64,000 nucleotides of DNA from JBKEAR01 sp047972425. Its GTDB lineage: Bacteria; Pseudomonadota; Alphaproteobacteria; JBKEAR01. A program made the position numbers and the translations under genes. Positions 9,009-17,817 of this stretch are shown here, piece after piece (positions within the stretch are counted from its first letter, which is position 1; each line of letters starts with the position of its first letter). Location: assembly GCA_047972425.1 (NCBI GenBank), contig JBKEAR010000003.1, forward strand, positions 62,001-126,000, given 5' to 3'. The notes under the pieces are model-generated. The model was not told the DNA's origin. It was given only the letters and a program-made list of their open reading frames with translations, and ran no database searches.

Positions 9009-11192
9009 ATGCGAATGCGTAAAACAATACTCACGCTTGTCGCCTTAGGGGGACTGGGCTTTTTAATTTTGCCTTGGTATGCAACCTATGACGGATTTTT
9101 TAGCTTTATCTGGTTAACCGATGGCTATCCGTATGACGAGGAATATGCACCAGCAATCTTACAAATAATTTCTTATGGTCGTTGGTGGCTTGCGCCAATG
9201 GGCTTGGCTCTCATACCACCGCTGATTACGGCTTTTTCGTCCTTGCATGAATCGAAACGGGCTTATGTTTACATTGTTTCGGGCTGTGCAGGTTTATTAT
9301 GGATGATCATGCAATCCCTTGCGATTAATATCGATGGCTTAGAATTTGCTTTTCTACGGGCAATTTTTGGTAATCCGGATATTATGCAAGAGGGAATGGG
9401 CATGGGGGCAACTATAACTTCGGTTGTCCTTATTAGTATTTTATCTTATGGTCTCGCCCGTCGGGGTGCAGTCAATGGCGATGTTTTTGTAGTGGCTTCC
9501 ATTACATTAATCGTTGCGTTGATTGCTCTATTTATCTTCTTCCCGATTACAACCATTTTAAAATCGGCATTTGAAACACCCACAGGTGTTTTCCAGCCGT
9601 CTTTGGTTGTGGAGCGATTTGCCAATAACAAAGTTTGGGGGCTAAGCTGCCTAAGCGCACGAACATCCTGCGGTGTGGCTTGGAATAGTTTATTTTTAGC
9701 CGTATCAGTTGCTTTAAGTACAACTATTTTGGGTGCAGCCTTTGCATTATTAATGCAACGTACAGCATTTAAAGCCAAATGGTTAATGCGGGTATTTTCT
9801 ATTTTACCAATTATTACACCACCCTTTGTTATCGGTATGGCGCTTATTTTAATCTTCGGGCAATCGGGTACAGTAACTGTTGCATTGTCCAATTTACTCG
9901 GTATCGAGCCTAGCCGTTGGATGTATGGTTTTTGGGGCATATTTATTGCCCAAACATTATCCTTTACACCTATTGCTTTTATGGTTCTTATGGGGGTTGT
10001 CGATGGTATTTCGGTTTCTATGGAAGAAGCCTCGCAAACTTTAGGTGCCGATAGATGGAAGACCTTTAATACCGTAACATTTCCGCTGATGCGCCCGGGT
10101 TTTGCCAATGCCTTTTTACTCGGCTTTATTGAAAGCTTGGCCGATTTTGGTAACCCCCTTGTGCTTGGCGGTAACTATGATGTGCTCTCGACGGATATCT
10201 TCTTCACTATCACCGGCGCACAAGCCGATTACGGCCGGGGTGCGGTATTGTCCTTTATCCTGTTAACATTCACGCTTTCTGCTTTCTTCTTGCAACGTTG
10301 GTGGATGGGCAAAAAATCTTATGCCACCGTTACAGGCAAGGCCGACCAAGGTATTCCGCCCGAGCTCCCTAAAGGATTACAAGCCATTATATATTGTTTG
10401 ACTATTCCTTTTGTTATTTTTACATTTGCTGTTTATTTGCTCATTGTCTATGGCGGTTTTGTCAAACTATGGGGTCGCGACAATACTCTCACGCTCGAGC
10501 ATTATCGCCGTGGATTTTCCTTTGACTTTTCTGATGGTTTAAATTTCACCGGTGCGGCGTGGGATAGTTTATTTGTTACTTTAAAAATTGCTTTACTTTC
10601 AGCGCCGATTACAGCGGCTTTGGGTTTATTAACCGCATGGTTGCTCATTCGCCAACGATTTGCCGGTAAAAATATTTTTGAGTTCGGTACAATGCTTAGC
10701 TTTGCAATCCCGGGTACGGTTATTGGTGTAAGCTATGTGCTTGCCTTTAATATTCCACCAATCGAAATTACGGGTACGGCTTTAATTTTAATTATCTGTT
10801 TTGTTTTCCGTAATATGCCGGTAGGGGTACGGGCAGGGGTGGCCTCTATGAGCCAGCTTGATGCCAGCTTAGATGAAGCTTCTATTACTTTAGGTGCATC
10901 ATCGGCCAAAACATTGCAAAAAGTTGTATTGCCGTTATTACGTCCCGCCATCATTACAGCCCTTGTATATAGTTTTGTTCGGGCAATGACGGCGATTTCT
11001 GCGGTAATTTTCTTAATTTCTGCCGATTATAATTTATCAACAGCTTATATTATCGGGCGTGTGGAAAACGGCGATTACGGTATTGCGATTGCTTATTCGA
11101 CCGTATTAATTTTTGTTATGTTGGCTGCAATAATTTTTGTTCAGCTAGCCGTTGGCAAACGTAAACTCCGAGCCAGAAGTATAGAGGATTAA
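9009..11192 (+). CDS. ABC importer permease, fused double domain (FbpB/AfuB-like)
   Basis: 727-residue inner-membrane permease holding two BPD_transp_1 domains in one chain. The EAA coupling loops are seen as MEEASQTLGADRWKTFNTVTFPLM (about 338-361) and LDEASITLGASSAKTLQKVVLPLL (about 621-644). Before the first domain there is an extra N-terminal block of about 200 residues with five or so hydrophobic segments, absent from the shorter FbpB (about 500 residues) but known from AfuB-type permeases. It follows the binding-protein gene after 56 bp and precedes the ATPase by 4 bp. Being fused, the protein should act as a single permease subunit with an ATPase dimer. Confidence 0.9.
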   Translation: MRMRKTILTLVALGGLGFLILPWYATYDGFFSFIWLTDGYPYDEEYAPAILQIISYGRWWLAPMGLALIPPLITAFSSLHESKRAYVYIVSGCAGLLWMIMQSLAINIDGLEFAFLRAIFGNPDIMQEGMGMGATITSVVLISILSYGLARRGAVNGDVFVVASITLIVALIALFIFFPITTILKSAFETPTGVFQPSLVVERFANNKVWGLSCLSARTSCGVAWNSLFLAVSVALSTTILGAAFALLMQRTAFKAKWLMRVFSILPIITPPFVIGMALILIFGQSGTVTVALSNLLGIEPSRWMYGFWGIFIAQTLSFTPIAFMVLMGVVDGISVSMEEASQTLGADRWKTFNTVTFPLMRPGFANAFLLGFIESLADFGNPLVLGGNYDVLSTDIFFTITGAQADYGRGAVLSFILLTFTLSAFFLQRWWMGKKSYATVTGKADQGIPPELPKGLQAIIYCLTIPFVIFTFAVYLLIVYGGFVKLWGRDNTLTLEHYRRGFSFDFSDGLNFTGAAWDSLFVTLKIALLSAPITAALGLLTAWLLIRQRFAGKNIFEFGTMLSFAIPGTVIGVSYVLAFNIPPIEITGTALILIICFVFRNMPVGVRAGVASMSQLDASLDEASITLGASSAKTLQKVVLPLLRPAIITALVYSFVRAMTAISAVIFLISADYNLSTAYIIGRVENGDYGIAIAYSTVLIFVMLAAIIFVQLAVGKRKLRARSIED

Positions 11193-11196
11193 ATAG

Positions 11197-12300
11197 ATGA
11201 TGAATCAAGAAAATAAAAATATTCAAACAACACCGTCATCGGATGCTCCGGTTTCGGTAGAATTTAGAAATATTATTAAAGCCTATGGCGATGTGCATGC
11301 GGTGGATGATGTTTCTTTTAAAATCCATAAGGGTGAACTTGTTACTGTTTTAGGGCCATCGGGCTGCGGTAAAACCACAACCTTGCGTATGATTGCCGGC
11401 TTAGAGCTACCCACAAGCGGTAGTATCCATATTGGTGGCGATGATGTTACTCGGTTAACCGCAACGCACCGCGATGTTTCTATGGTGTTTCAGTCTTATG
11501 CACTTTTTCCCCATATGAATGTGATACAAAATGTTTCGTATGGATTAGTGGTTAGCGGTATGAAAAAGGCCGATGCTGCCGTTAAAGCCGAGGTTGCATT
11601 AAAAACTGTGGGCTTAGAAGGTTTTGGCCAACGTTTACCCAGCGAGCTTTCGGGCGGGCAACAGCAACGTGTGGCTGTGGCAAGGGCTTTAGTTTTAGAG
11701 CCAGAGGTTCTGTTATTCGATGAACCGCTTTCGAACCTCGATGCCAAATTGCGCCGCCATATGCGCGAGGAAATTCGTGCTTTGCAGCAAAATCTGAATC
11801 TAACAGCTGTTTATGTTACCCATGACCAAGAAGAAGCCATGGCGGTTTCAGACCGTATTATCGTGATGAAAAATGCTGTGATTGCCCAAGAGGGGACTCC
11901 GCGCGATTTATATGAGCGCCCCAAAAACAAATTTGTGGCCAGTTTCATTGGCGAGGCCAATTTAGTGGAAACAAAAGCCGAAAAAGTTGAAGGTAATTTG
12001 TATAAGGTAACCTTAGATAATGTTGTGAAATTTATTGAGCAAGATAATTTGGTTGAAAATAAAACCACATGGGCGGTTTTACGGCCAGAGGGTATTAAGC
12101 TCCATGCAGAGCAAGGGGAAAACCGCCTTAAAGTCTCAACAAAATTAGCAACTTATTTAGGTAGCCATTACGAATATGAATTCGAAAGTTCTCTGGGTAT
12201 TTTATTTACAACCTCGGCCGATTTTGGGTTTACCCCCAAAGAGGGTGATGATGTTCACATTGAATTTTCGGATACTGGTTTTTATTTGGTGCAAGAATAA
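11197..12300 (+). CDS. ABC importer ATP-binding protein (FbpC/PotA-type)
   Basis: ATPase subunit energising the importer. Walker A GPSGCGKTT (53-61), Q-loop FQSYALFPHM (98-107), signature LSGGQQQ (151-157), Walker B VLLFDEP (171-177) and switch His in TAVYVTHDQEEA are all intact. A C-terminal TOBE/OB domain (about 280-367) follows, as in the CUT1/Fe3+/polyamine group. The first 20 residues are a polar tail. Start lies 4 bp after the permease stop. Substrate specificity comes from the binding protein, so the automatic label Fe3+ transporter should not be taken over from this subunit. Confidence 0.92.
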   Translation: MMNQENKNIQTTPSSDAPVSVEFRNIIKAYGDVHAVDDVSFKIHKGELVTVLGPSGCGKTTTLRMIAGLELPTSGSIHIGGDDVTRLTATHRDVSMVFQSYALFPHMNVIQNVSYGLVVSGMKKADAAVKAEVALKTVGLEGFGQRLPSELSGGQQQRVAVARALVLEPEVLLFDEPLSNLDAKLRRHMREEIRALQQNLNLTAVYVTHDQEEAMAVSDRIIVMKNAVIAQEGTPRDLYERPKNKFVASFIGEANLVETKAEKVEGNLYKVTLDNVVKFIEQDNLVENKTTWAVLRPEGIKLHAEQGENRLKVSTKLATYLGSHYEYEFESSLGILFTTSADFGFTPKEGDDVHIEFSDTGFYLVQE

Positions 12301-12323
12301 TTGCGCACGCAATAAAATAATGC

Positions 12324-12351
12324 TTGCAATATAAAGAAATCTTTATATAGT
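12324..12351 (+). promoter_or_regulatory. Promoter with palindromic operator for the metF-metH operon
   Basis: TTGCAA (12324-12329) and TATAGT (12346-12351) are spaced by 16 bp and form a plausible promoter. The spacer is filled by a 20-bp perfect palindrome ATATAAAG-AAAT-CTTTATAT (12329-12348). That position suits a repressor, and the first gene of the operon encodes an ArsR-type regulator, so autoregulation is likely (inference). Confidence 0.55.
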
Positions 12352-12379
12352 TACCTATCTCGACTAAAAAGGTAGGTAA
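12351..12379 (+). promoter_or_regulatory. Hairpin over the ribosome-binding region of the ArsR-methyltransferase gene
   Basis: TTACCTA (12351-12357) pairs perfectly with TAGGTAA (12373-12379), which directly abuts the ATG at 12380. The 15-nt loop contains CTAAAAAGG, including the only AAGG-type Shine-Dalgarno sequence. An alternative register pairs ACCT with AGGT at 12370-12373. It could modulate translation start, but may be only part of a DNA operator. Confidence 0.35.
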
Positions 12380-13315
12380 ATGGCAAGTTTTACGAAACAT
12401 ATCGAAATCTATAAAGCCTTAGGCGATGAAACACGCTTAAGGCTATTATATCTATGTGCGCAAAACGGATTATCTATCAAAGACCTAATGGTCATTACCC
12501 AACAATCGCAACCAAGGCTTTCGCGCCATCTTAAATTAATGGTGCAAGCCCATATCCTTAATCGGGTGCAAGAGGGCAATAGTGTTTATTTTTATCTGAA
12601 TCGTGCCGATGATTACCAAAAATTATGGGATTATATATTAAATGATATTAAGAATGCGCAGGTGATTAAAGCCGATATAGATGAACTTAAAGCATTTACC
12701 AAAATTAAGGCAAGCCAAGCAATATCGGATTATGCCCCAAAAGCCCTTAATTGGGAGCGGGTGAGCAATAAAATTGGCCGTAGCGAAATCATTGATGTGC
12801 ATATTAAGAATATTATTACCAAGCTCAAACCACAAAAATTGCTTGATGTCGGCTGTGGATACGGCCATTTATTGGGGCAGGTTTCACCCTATGTATCCCA
12901 AGCCTATGGGCTAGAGCCCGATGTGCAGATGATTCATTTGGCGCGCGCGCATATGTTGGTATTAGGGCGCGATAATGTGGTGTTTTATAAGTCTGATATC
13001 AGCGAATTATCTCAATACAATCGCAAATATGATTGTATCATTGCCCATTTCTTTTTGCATCTTATTAAGGGTACCGATACAGCTATTCAGCTAATGCAGC
13101 AGGCTTTAGCGGATAATGGTGCATTAATCATTGTGGATATATGCACTCATGGGCAATCCGATTGGGCAAAAAAGCTGAAACATGCCCATTACGGATTTGG
13201 ATTAGAACAATTGGTGGACATAACTAAAAAATTTGCTTTAGAGCTAGATTATTATTCAAAAATAGAAGGGCAATCATTAGATGCCCAAATTTTAGTATTT
13301 AAAAGGAAAATATAA
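12380..13315 (+). CDS. ArsR-type regulator fused to SAM-dependent methyltransferase domain (SahR-like)
   Basis: Two-domain protein of 311 residues: an ArsR-type winged helix (about 8-90; recognition-helix region QQSQPRLSRHLKLM) and a class I methyltransferase domain with motif I LLDVGCGYG (154-162). The same fusion upstream of metF-metH is common in alphaproteobacteria. SahR regulators of this kind are described as sensing S-adenosylhomocysteine and repressing methionine-cycle genes. I infer the methyltransferase fold serves as a SAM/SAH sensor; enzymatic activity cannot be excluded. Its stop codon overlaps the metF start (TAATG). A palindrome in its own promoter is the probable operator. Confidence 0.88.
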   Translation: MASFTKHIEIYKALGDETRLRLLYLCAQNGLSIKDLMVITQQSQPRLSRHLKLMVQAHILNRVQEGNSVYFYLNRADDYQKLWDYILNDIKNAQVIKADIDELKAFTKIKASQAISDYAPKALNWERVSNKIGRSEIIDVHIKNIITKLKPQKLLDVGCGYGHLLGQVSPYVSQAYGLEPDVQMIHLARAHMLVLGRDNVVFYKSDISELSQYNRKYDCIIAHFFLHLIKGTDTAIQLMQQALADNGALIIVDICTHGQSDWAKKLKHAHYGFGLEQLVDITKKFALELDYYSKIEGQSLDAQILVFKRKI

Positions 13316-14256
13316 TGGGTGATGGATTAGAAATTTTATCGGGGTTACGGGCATTTGCAGGCGATTTACCAAAGCCGGGTGATATTGAGGTGAGTTTTGA
13401 GTATTTCCCGCCCAAAACCGAAAAGGCCGAAGCCAATTTATGGGAATGTATCACCGATTTAGCTCCGCTTAACCCAAAATTTGTATCGGTTACTTATGGG
13501 GCAGGCGGGTCAACGCGGGAAAGAACGCACGATACCGTCAAACGTATCCGTAACGAAACCCATTTAGAACCTGCGGCGCACCTCACTTGTGTCAATGCCT
13601 CTAAAGATGAAATCCATGAGATTGTAGATAATTATTGGGCAGAGGGTATACGCCATATCGTTGCATTGCGTGGGGATATGCCGGGCGGTGGAGATTACCA
13701 GCCCCACCCGCAAGGTTATGCTTTTGCGGCCGATTTGGTAGAAGGTTTAAAAAAACGCCATGGCTTTGAAATCTCAGTTGCTGCACACCCCGAGGTTCAC
13801 CCCGAAAGTAGCGGTTTACAACAAGATTTAGATAATCTGAAGCGCAAGCAAGATGCCGGAGCGGTGCGGGCATTAACTCAGTTTTTCTTTGACCCCGAGG
13901 TCTTTTTGCGCTTTCGCGACCAAGCCCAGCTTGCAGGGATTAATATGAATATTGTCCCCGGAATTTTGCCCGTAACCAATTATACCCGCCTAACCGAGCT
14001 TGCCAAAGGTTGTGGTGCAACATTGCCGGCATGGATGGGCGATTTATTTGACGGGCTCGATGATAACCCCGAAACACGGCGCATGATTGCCGTTACCGTA
14101 TCGGCTGCCCATGTGCTGATGTTATGGCGTAGGGGTGTAAGGCATTTTCATTTTTACACGCTGAATAGACCGGGACTTACAAAATCATTATGCCATTTAT
14201 TAGGGGTACGCCCCACAGAAAATATTACCGAGCCATCTGCCAATAAGGAGAAATAA
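13315..14256 (+). CDS. metF: Methylenetetrahydrofolate reductase MetF
   Basis: FAD-dependent reductase turning 5,10-methylene-THF into 5-methyl-THF, the methyl donor for MetH encoded next to it. Recognisable features are SFEYFPPKTEKAE (about 23-35) with the catalytic Glu of the FEYFPP motif, VTYGAGGSTRERT (about 60-72), the ALRGDMPGGG loop and FFFDPEVFLRF. The length of 313 is close to E. coli MetF (296). The start codon overlaps the stop of the regulator by one base, and metH follows after 6 bp, so the three genes are almost certainly one transcript. Confidence 0.95.
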   Translation: MGDGLEILSGLRAFAGDLPKPGDIEVSFEYFPPKTEKAEANLWECITDLAPLNPKFVSVTYGAGGSTRERTHDTVKRIRNETHLEPAAHLTCVNASKDEIHEIVDNYWAEGIRHIVALRGDMPGGGDYQPHPQGYAFAADLVEGLKKRHGFEISVAAHPEVHPESSGLQQDLDNLKRKQDAGAVRALTQFFFDPEVFLRFRDQAQLAGINMNIVPGILPVTNYTRLTELAKGCGATLPAWMGDLFDGLDDNPETRRMIAVTVSAAHVLMLWRRGVRHFHFYTLNRPGLTKSLCHLLGVRPTENITEPSANKEK

Positions 14257-14262
14257 ACAATA

Positions 14263-17200
14263 ATGAGCGATATTAAACAATTATTAAAACAACAAATCCT
14301 TATAGCCGATGGCGGTATGGGCTCGCTTGTGCAAGACCTTGATTTGGATATCGAAAAAGATTATTGGGGCAAAGAAAATTGTACCGATGTCTTATGTTTG
14401 TCGCGCCCTGAGCTGATTAAGGGCATTCATCTGGAGTATCTTAAAGCGGGGGCAGACCTTATTACCACCAACAGCTTTGGTGGCTCGGCCATTACTTTAA
14501 GTGAATTTGAACTCCAAGACCAATGTTTTGAAATTAATAAACGTGCAGCCGAGATTGTACATGAAGCAATTAAGGAATATGGTGCCGGTGCGCCCAAATT
14601 TGTGATGGGCGATATAGGCCCCGGCACAAAATTACCTAGCCTTGGCCATATTGATTACGATACGCTCGAAGCCGGTATGATACCCCAATGCGAAGGTTTG
14701 TTGGCCGGTGGGATTGATTTATTTTTAATCGAAACCTGCCAAGACCCCTTACAAATTAAAGCCGCTATTAATGCCGCACGCATCGCCATGAAAAACCAAG
14801 GGCGTCATGTGCCTGTTTGGGTACAAGTATCGGTTGAAACCAATGGCGCTTTACTTGCGGGTTCCGATATTGCAGCCGCCGTAACCATATTAGAGGCTAT
14901 GGATGTGGATTTAATTGGGCTTAACTGTGCCACGGGTCCACGAGAGATGTCTGCACATTTAGATTATATTGCAGAAAATTGGCAAGGTTTTATTTCTATT
15001 CAGCCCAATGCGGGCTTACCGGAGCTTGTCGATGGGCGTACCCATTATCCGCTTACACCAAGCGAGCTTGCCGCATGGCATAAAGCCTTTGTTGAAAAAC
15101 AAGGGGTGAATGTAGTAGGGGGCTGTTGTGGCACAACACCAGAGCATATTAAAGCCACTTACGATATGCTGCAAGAGGTTGGGCGCAAACCCAAAGAACG
15201 CAATGCGGAATATATTGCGCGCGGCGCATCGCTTTATACAGCCAATGATTATTTGCAGGAAAATGCCTTTTATTCCATGGGGGAGCGTTGTAACTCGAAC
15301 GGTTCTAAAGCGTTTAGAGATATGCAGGCGGCCGAGGATTGGGAAGGTTGTATCAATTTAGCTATTGAGCAACAAAAGGAAGGCTCTACAGCGCTTGATT
15401 TATGTGTTGCCCATGTGGATAGAGACGAAAAATCCGACATGATTACGCTCATGAGCCAAATGCGTTGGTCGGTCAATATCCCGATTGTGATTGATAGTAC
15501 GGATACCGAAGTTATCCGAGAAGCCCTAAAACTCTATGGCGGTAAAGCAATTATCAATAGTATTAATCTGGAAGATGGCGAAAATGATGCAAGAGAACGC
15601 TTAGAGCTTGCCAAAAAATTTGGTGCATCGGTCATTGCCCTCACTATTGACGAAAAAGGCATGGCAAAAACATGTGCCGATAAAGTGGCTGTTACACAAC
15701 GCTTAGTTGATATTGCATGCGGGGAATATGGCTTAAAACAGTCCGATTTATTTATCGACCCCTTAACATTCACTATTGCCACCGGCAACCCCGATGACTA
15801 TGAGCTGGGTGCAGAAACACTCAAAGCCATTGCTGAGATTCGTAAAAATTGGCCGGATATTCAAATTGTGCTTGGTCTTTCAAATATCTCATTTGGGCTT
15901 AAAATGGCGGCACGCCATGTACTCAACTCGGTTTATTTGCATCATGCAATCCAAGCGGGAATGACGGCGGCAATTGTGCATGTTTCTAAAATCATGCCCT
16001 TGCATCAAATTGCCGATGATGAAGTAAAGTTATTTGAGGATCTTATCTTTAATCGCCGTAGCGAAGGTTATGACCCGTTAGAGCGGATTTTGGATTTATT
16101 TGCTGACAGAAAAGTGGTGGATAACAAACCCAAGCTTGATGACTTACCCTTAGAGGAACGTTTGACCCAACGGATTGTGGACGGCAATATGGTAGGGCTA
16201 GAAATCGACTTACAAGAAAGCCTCGATAAAGGGCGCGAACCCTTAGATATCATTAATACCACCTTGCTTGATGGTATGAAGATTGTGGGTGAGCTTTTTG
16301 GCAGTGGGCAAATGCAGCTTCCCTTTGTGCTAAAATCGGCTGAGACCATGAAGAAATCCGTGACTTATCTGGAACAATTTATGGAAAAAACCGATGGCCC
16401 TGCCCGGGGTAAATTGGTGCTGGCAACAGTAAAAGGCGATGTCCATGATATTGGCAAAAACTTGGTGGATATCATTATCTCTAATAATGGTTTTGATGTC
16501 TTGAATTTGGGGATTCGCCAAAATATCGAGGATATCTTAATTGCGGCCAAAGAGCATAATGCCGATGCCATTGGCATGAGTGGTCTTTTGGTGCGTTCTG
16601 CTATGATTATGAAGGATAATTTATCCCATATGAGTAGCGAAGGTTGGGAAATTCCTGTTATGCTTGGTGGTGCGGCTTTAACCAAACGTTTTGTGGGCGA
16701 AGATTGTGCCGATGCTTATACATCGGGTAACGTGTTTTATGCGGGCGATGCCTTTGAGGGTCTATCTTTAATGGAAGAAATTACCGAAGGCCGATTAGAA
16801 GAACGCATAAAAAAACAAAAACGTATTCGTGCCCGTGCCGATGCCCGTAAGGAAAAACAACCGGAAGATAATGAAGAAGCACAGGCGGCTCCATTACGCC
16901 CCTTAGATTATGCGGAAATTAAGCTACATAAAGATGAGCTCCATAAGGATGTGCCGCTACTCACGCCACCATTTTGGGGTGTAAAAAAGGTTGAGGGCGT
17001 GCCGCTTAAAAACCTAACGCAATATCTGAATATGCGCATGTTATTCCGCTTTCACTTTGGCGATAAAAGCTTTAAGGCCGATAATATTACAAGGGAGCAA
17101 CGTGAGCTGATTGATTATATCGGGCGCATAACTTCAGAGGCCAAAATGTTTGCCCCGCAATCTATGTATGGTTACTGGCCTTGTAATTCCGATGGGAATG

Positions 17201-17733
17201 ATTTGGTCATTTTTGATCCTAAAAATGCCGATAAAGAACTGACGAGACTCAGTTTTCCACGGCAAAATACGAAAGGTGGCCTTTCTATCCCCGATTTTTA
17301 TCGCGATATTGATAGCGGTGTGCGGGATGTTTTAGGCATGCAAGTGGTTACAATGGGACAAAAAGCATCGGATACTGAACAACAATGGTTTAAAGAAGGG
17401 CGCTATCAGGACTATTTATACGCCCATAGCTTTGGGGTGGAAATGGCGGAATCATTGGCGGAGCATATGCATCGGCGGATACGTGCCGAGCTTGGCATTG
17501 CCCAACATGATGAATTAGAGGTCAATAAGCTACTCAATCAGGGTTACCAAGGGGCAAGGTGGAGCTTTGGTTACCCGGCATGCCCGGATATCGAAGGCCA
17601 ACGCAGGCTTTTAGAGCTTTTACATTCCGAAGAAATTGGCGTGTATATGGACGAAAATCTGCAAATGCACCCCGAGCAAACCACAACGGCGATTGTTTCG
17701 GCGCATCCACAAGCCCGATATTTTGCTGTGTAA
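14263..17733 (+). CDS. metH: Cobalamin-dependent methionine synthase MetH
   Basis: Full-length B12-dependent methionine synthase of 1156 residues in one chain, whereas several alphaproteobacteria split it. Domains in order: homocysteine domain with zinc ligands C222 (GLNCATG) and C288/C289 (GGCCGTT); folate-binding TIM barrel (about 325-610) starting with YSMGERCNSNGSKAF; cap and B12 domain with DVHDIGKN, His728 being the cobalt ligand; C-terminal SAM-binding activation domain (about 900-1156) with the motif containing GYPACPD. A basic, charged linker (about 845-875) separates the B12 and activation domains. Its presence implies that the cell makes or imports cobalamin. Confidence 0.97.
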   Translation: MSDIKQLLKQQILIADGGMGSLVQDLDLDIEKDYWGKENCTDVLCLSRPELIKGIHLEYLKAGADLITTNSFGGSAITLSEFELQDQCFEINKRAAEIVHEAIKEYGAGAPKFVMGDIGPGTKLPSLGHIDYDTLEAGMIPQCEGLLAGGIDLFLIETCQDPLQIKAAINAARIAMKNQGRHVPVWVQVSVETNGALLAGSDIAAAVTILEAMDVDLIGLNCATGPREMSAHLDYIAENWQGFISIQPNAGLPELVDGRTHYPLTPSELAAWHKAFVEKQGVNVVGGCCGTTPEHIKATYDMLQEVGRKPKERNAEYIARGASLYTANDYLQENAFYSMGERCNSNGSKAFRDMQAAEDWEGCINLAIEQQKEGSTALDLCVAHVDRDEKSDMITLMSQMRWSVNIPIVIDSTDTEVIREALKLYGGKAIINSINLEDGENDARERLELAKKFGASVIALTIDEKGMAKTCADKVAVTQRLVDIACGEYGLKQSDLFIDPLTFTIATGNPDDYELGAETLKAIAEIRKNWPDIQIVLGLSNISFGLKMAARHVLNSVYLHHAIQAGMTAAIVHVSKIMPLHQIADDEVKLFEDLIFNRRSEGYDPLERILDLFADRKVVDNKPKLDDLPLEERLTQRIVDGNMVGLEIDLQESLDKGREPLDIINTTLLDGMKIVGELFGSGQMQLPFVLKSAETMKKSVTYLEQFMEKTDGPARGKLVLATVKGDVHDIGKNLVDIIISNNGFDVLNLGIRQNIEDILIAAKEHNADAIGMSGLLVRSAMIMKDNLSHMSSEGWEIPVMLGGAALTKRFVGEDCADAYTSGNVFYAGDAFEGLSLMEEITEGRLEERIKKQKRIRARADARKEKQPEDNEEAQAAPLRPLDYAEIKLHKDELHKDVPLLTPPFWGVKKVEGVPLKNLTQYLNMRMLFRFHFGDKSFKADNITREQRELIDYIGRITSEAKMFAPQSMYGYWPCNSDGNDLVIFDPKNADKELTRLSFPRQNTKGGLSIPDFYRDIDSGVRDVLGMQVVTMGQKASDTEQQWFKEGRYQDYLYAHSFGVEMAESLAEHMHRRIRAELGIAQHDELEVNKLLNQGYQGARWSFGYPACPDIEGQRRLLELLHSEEIGVYMDENLQMHPEQTTTAIVSAHPQARYFAV

Positions 17734-17817
17734 TAATTACAGATTTTATACTTGAAAAGCATAGGAATTTAGGGCATGTTAGCAAATGCTTTCAGTAATA
17801 GGATAGTATAAGGCAAT

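Noticed and set aside
12351..12382. SAM-II riboswitch as a firm call
   Set aside because: Only the CTAAAAAGG string matches; the P1 stem and remaining core cannot be laid out, so it is kept only as a weak leader-structure candidate.
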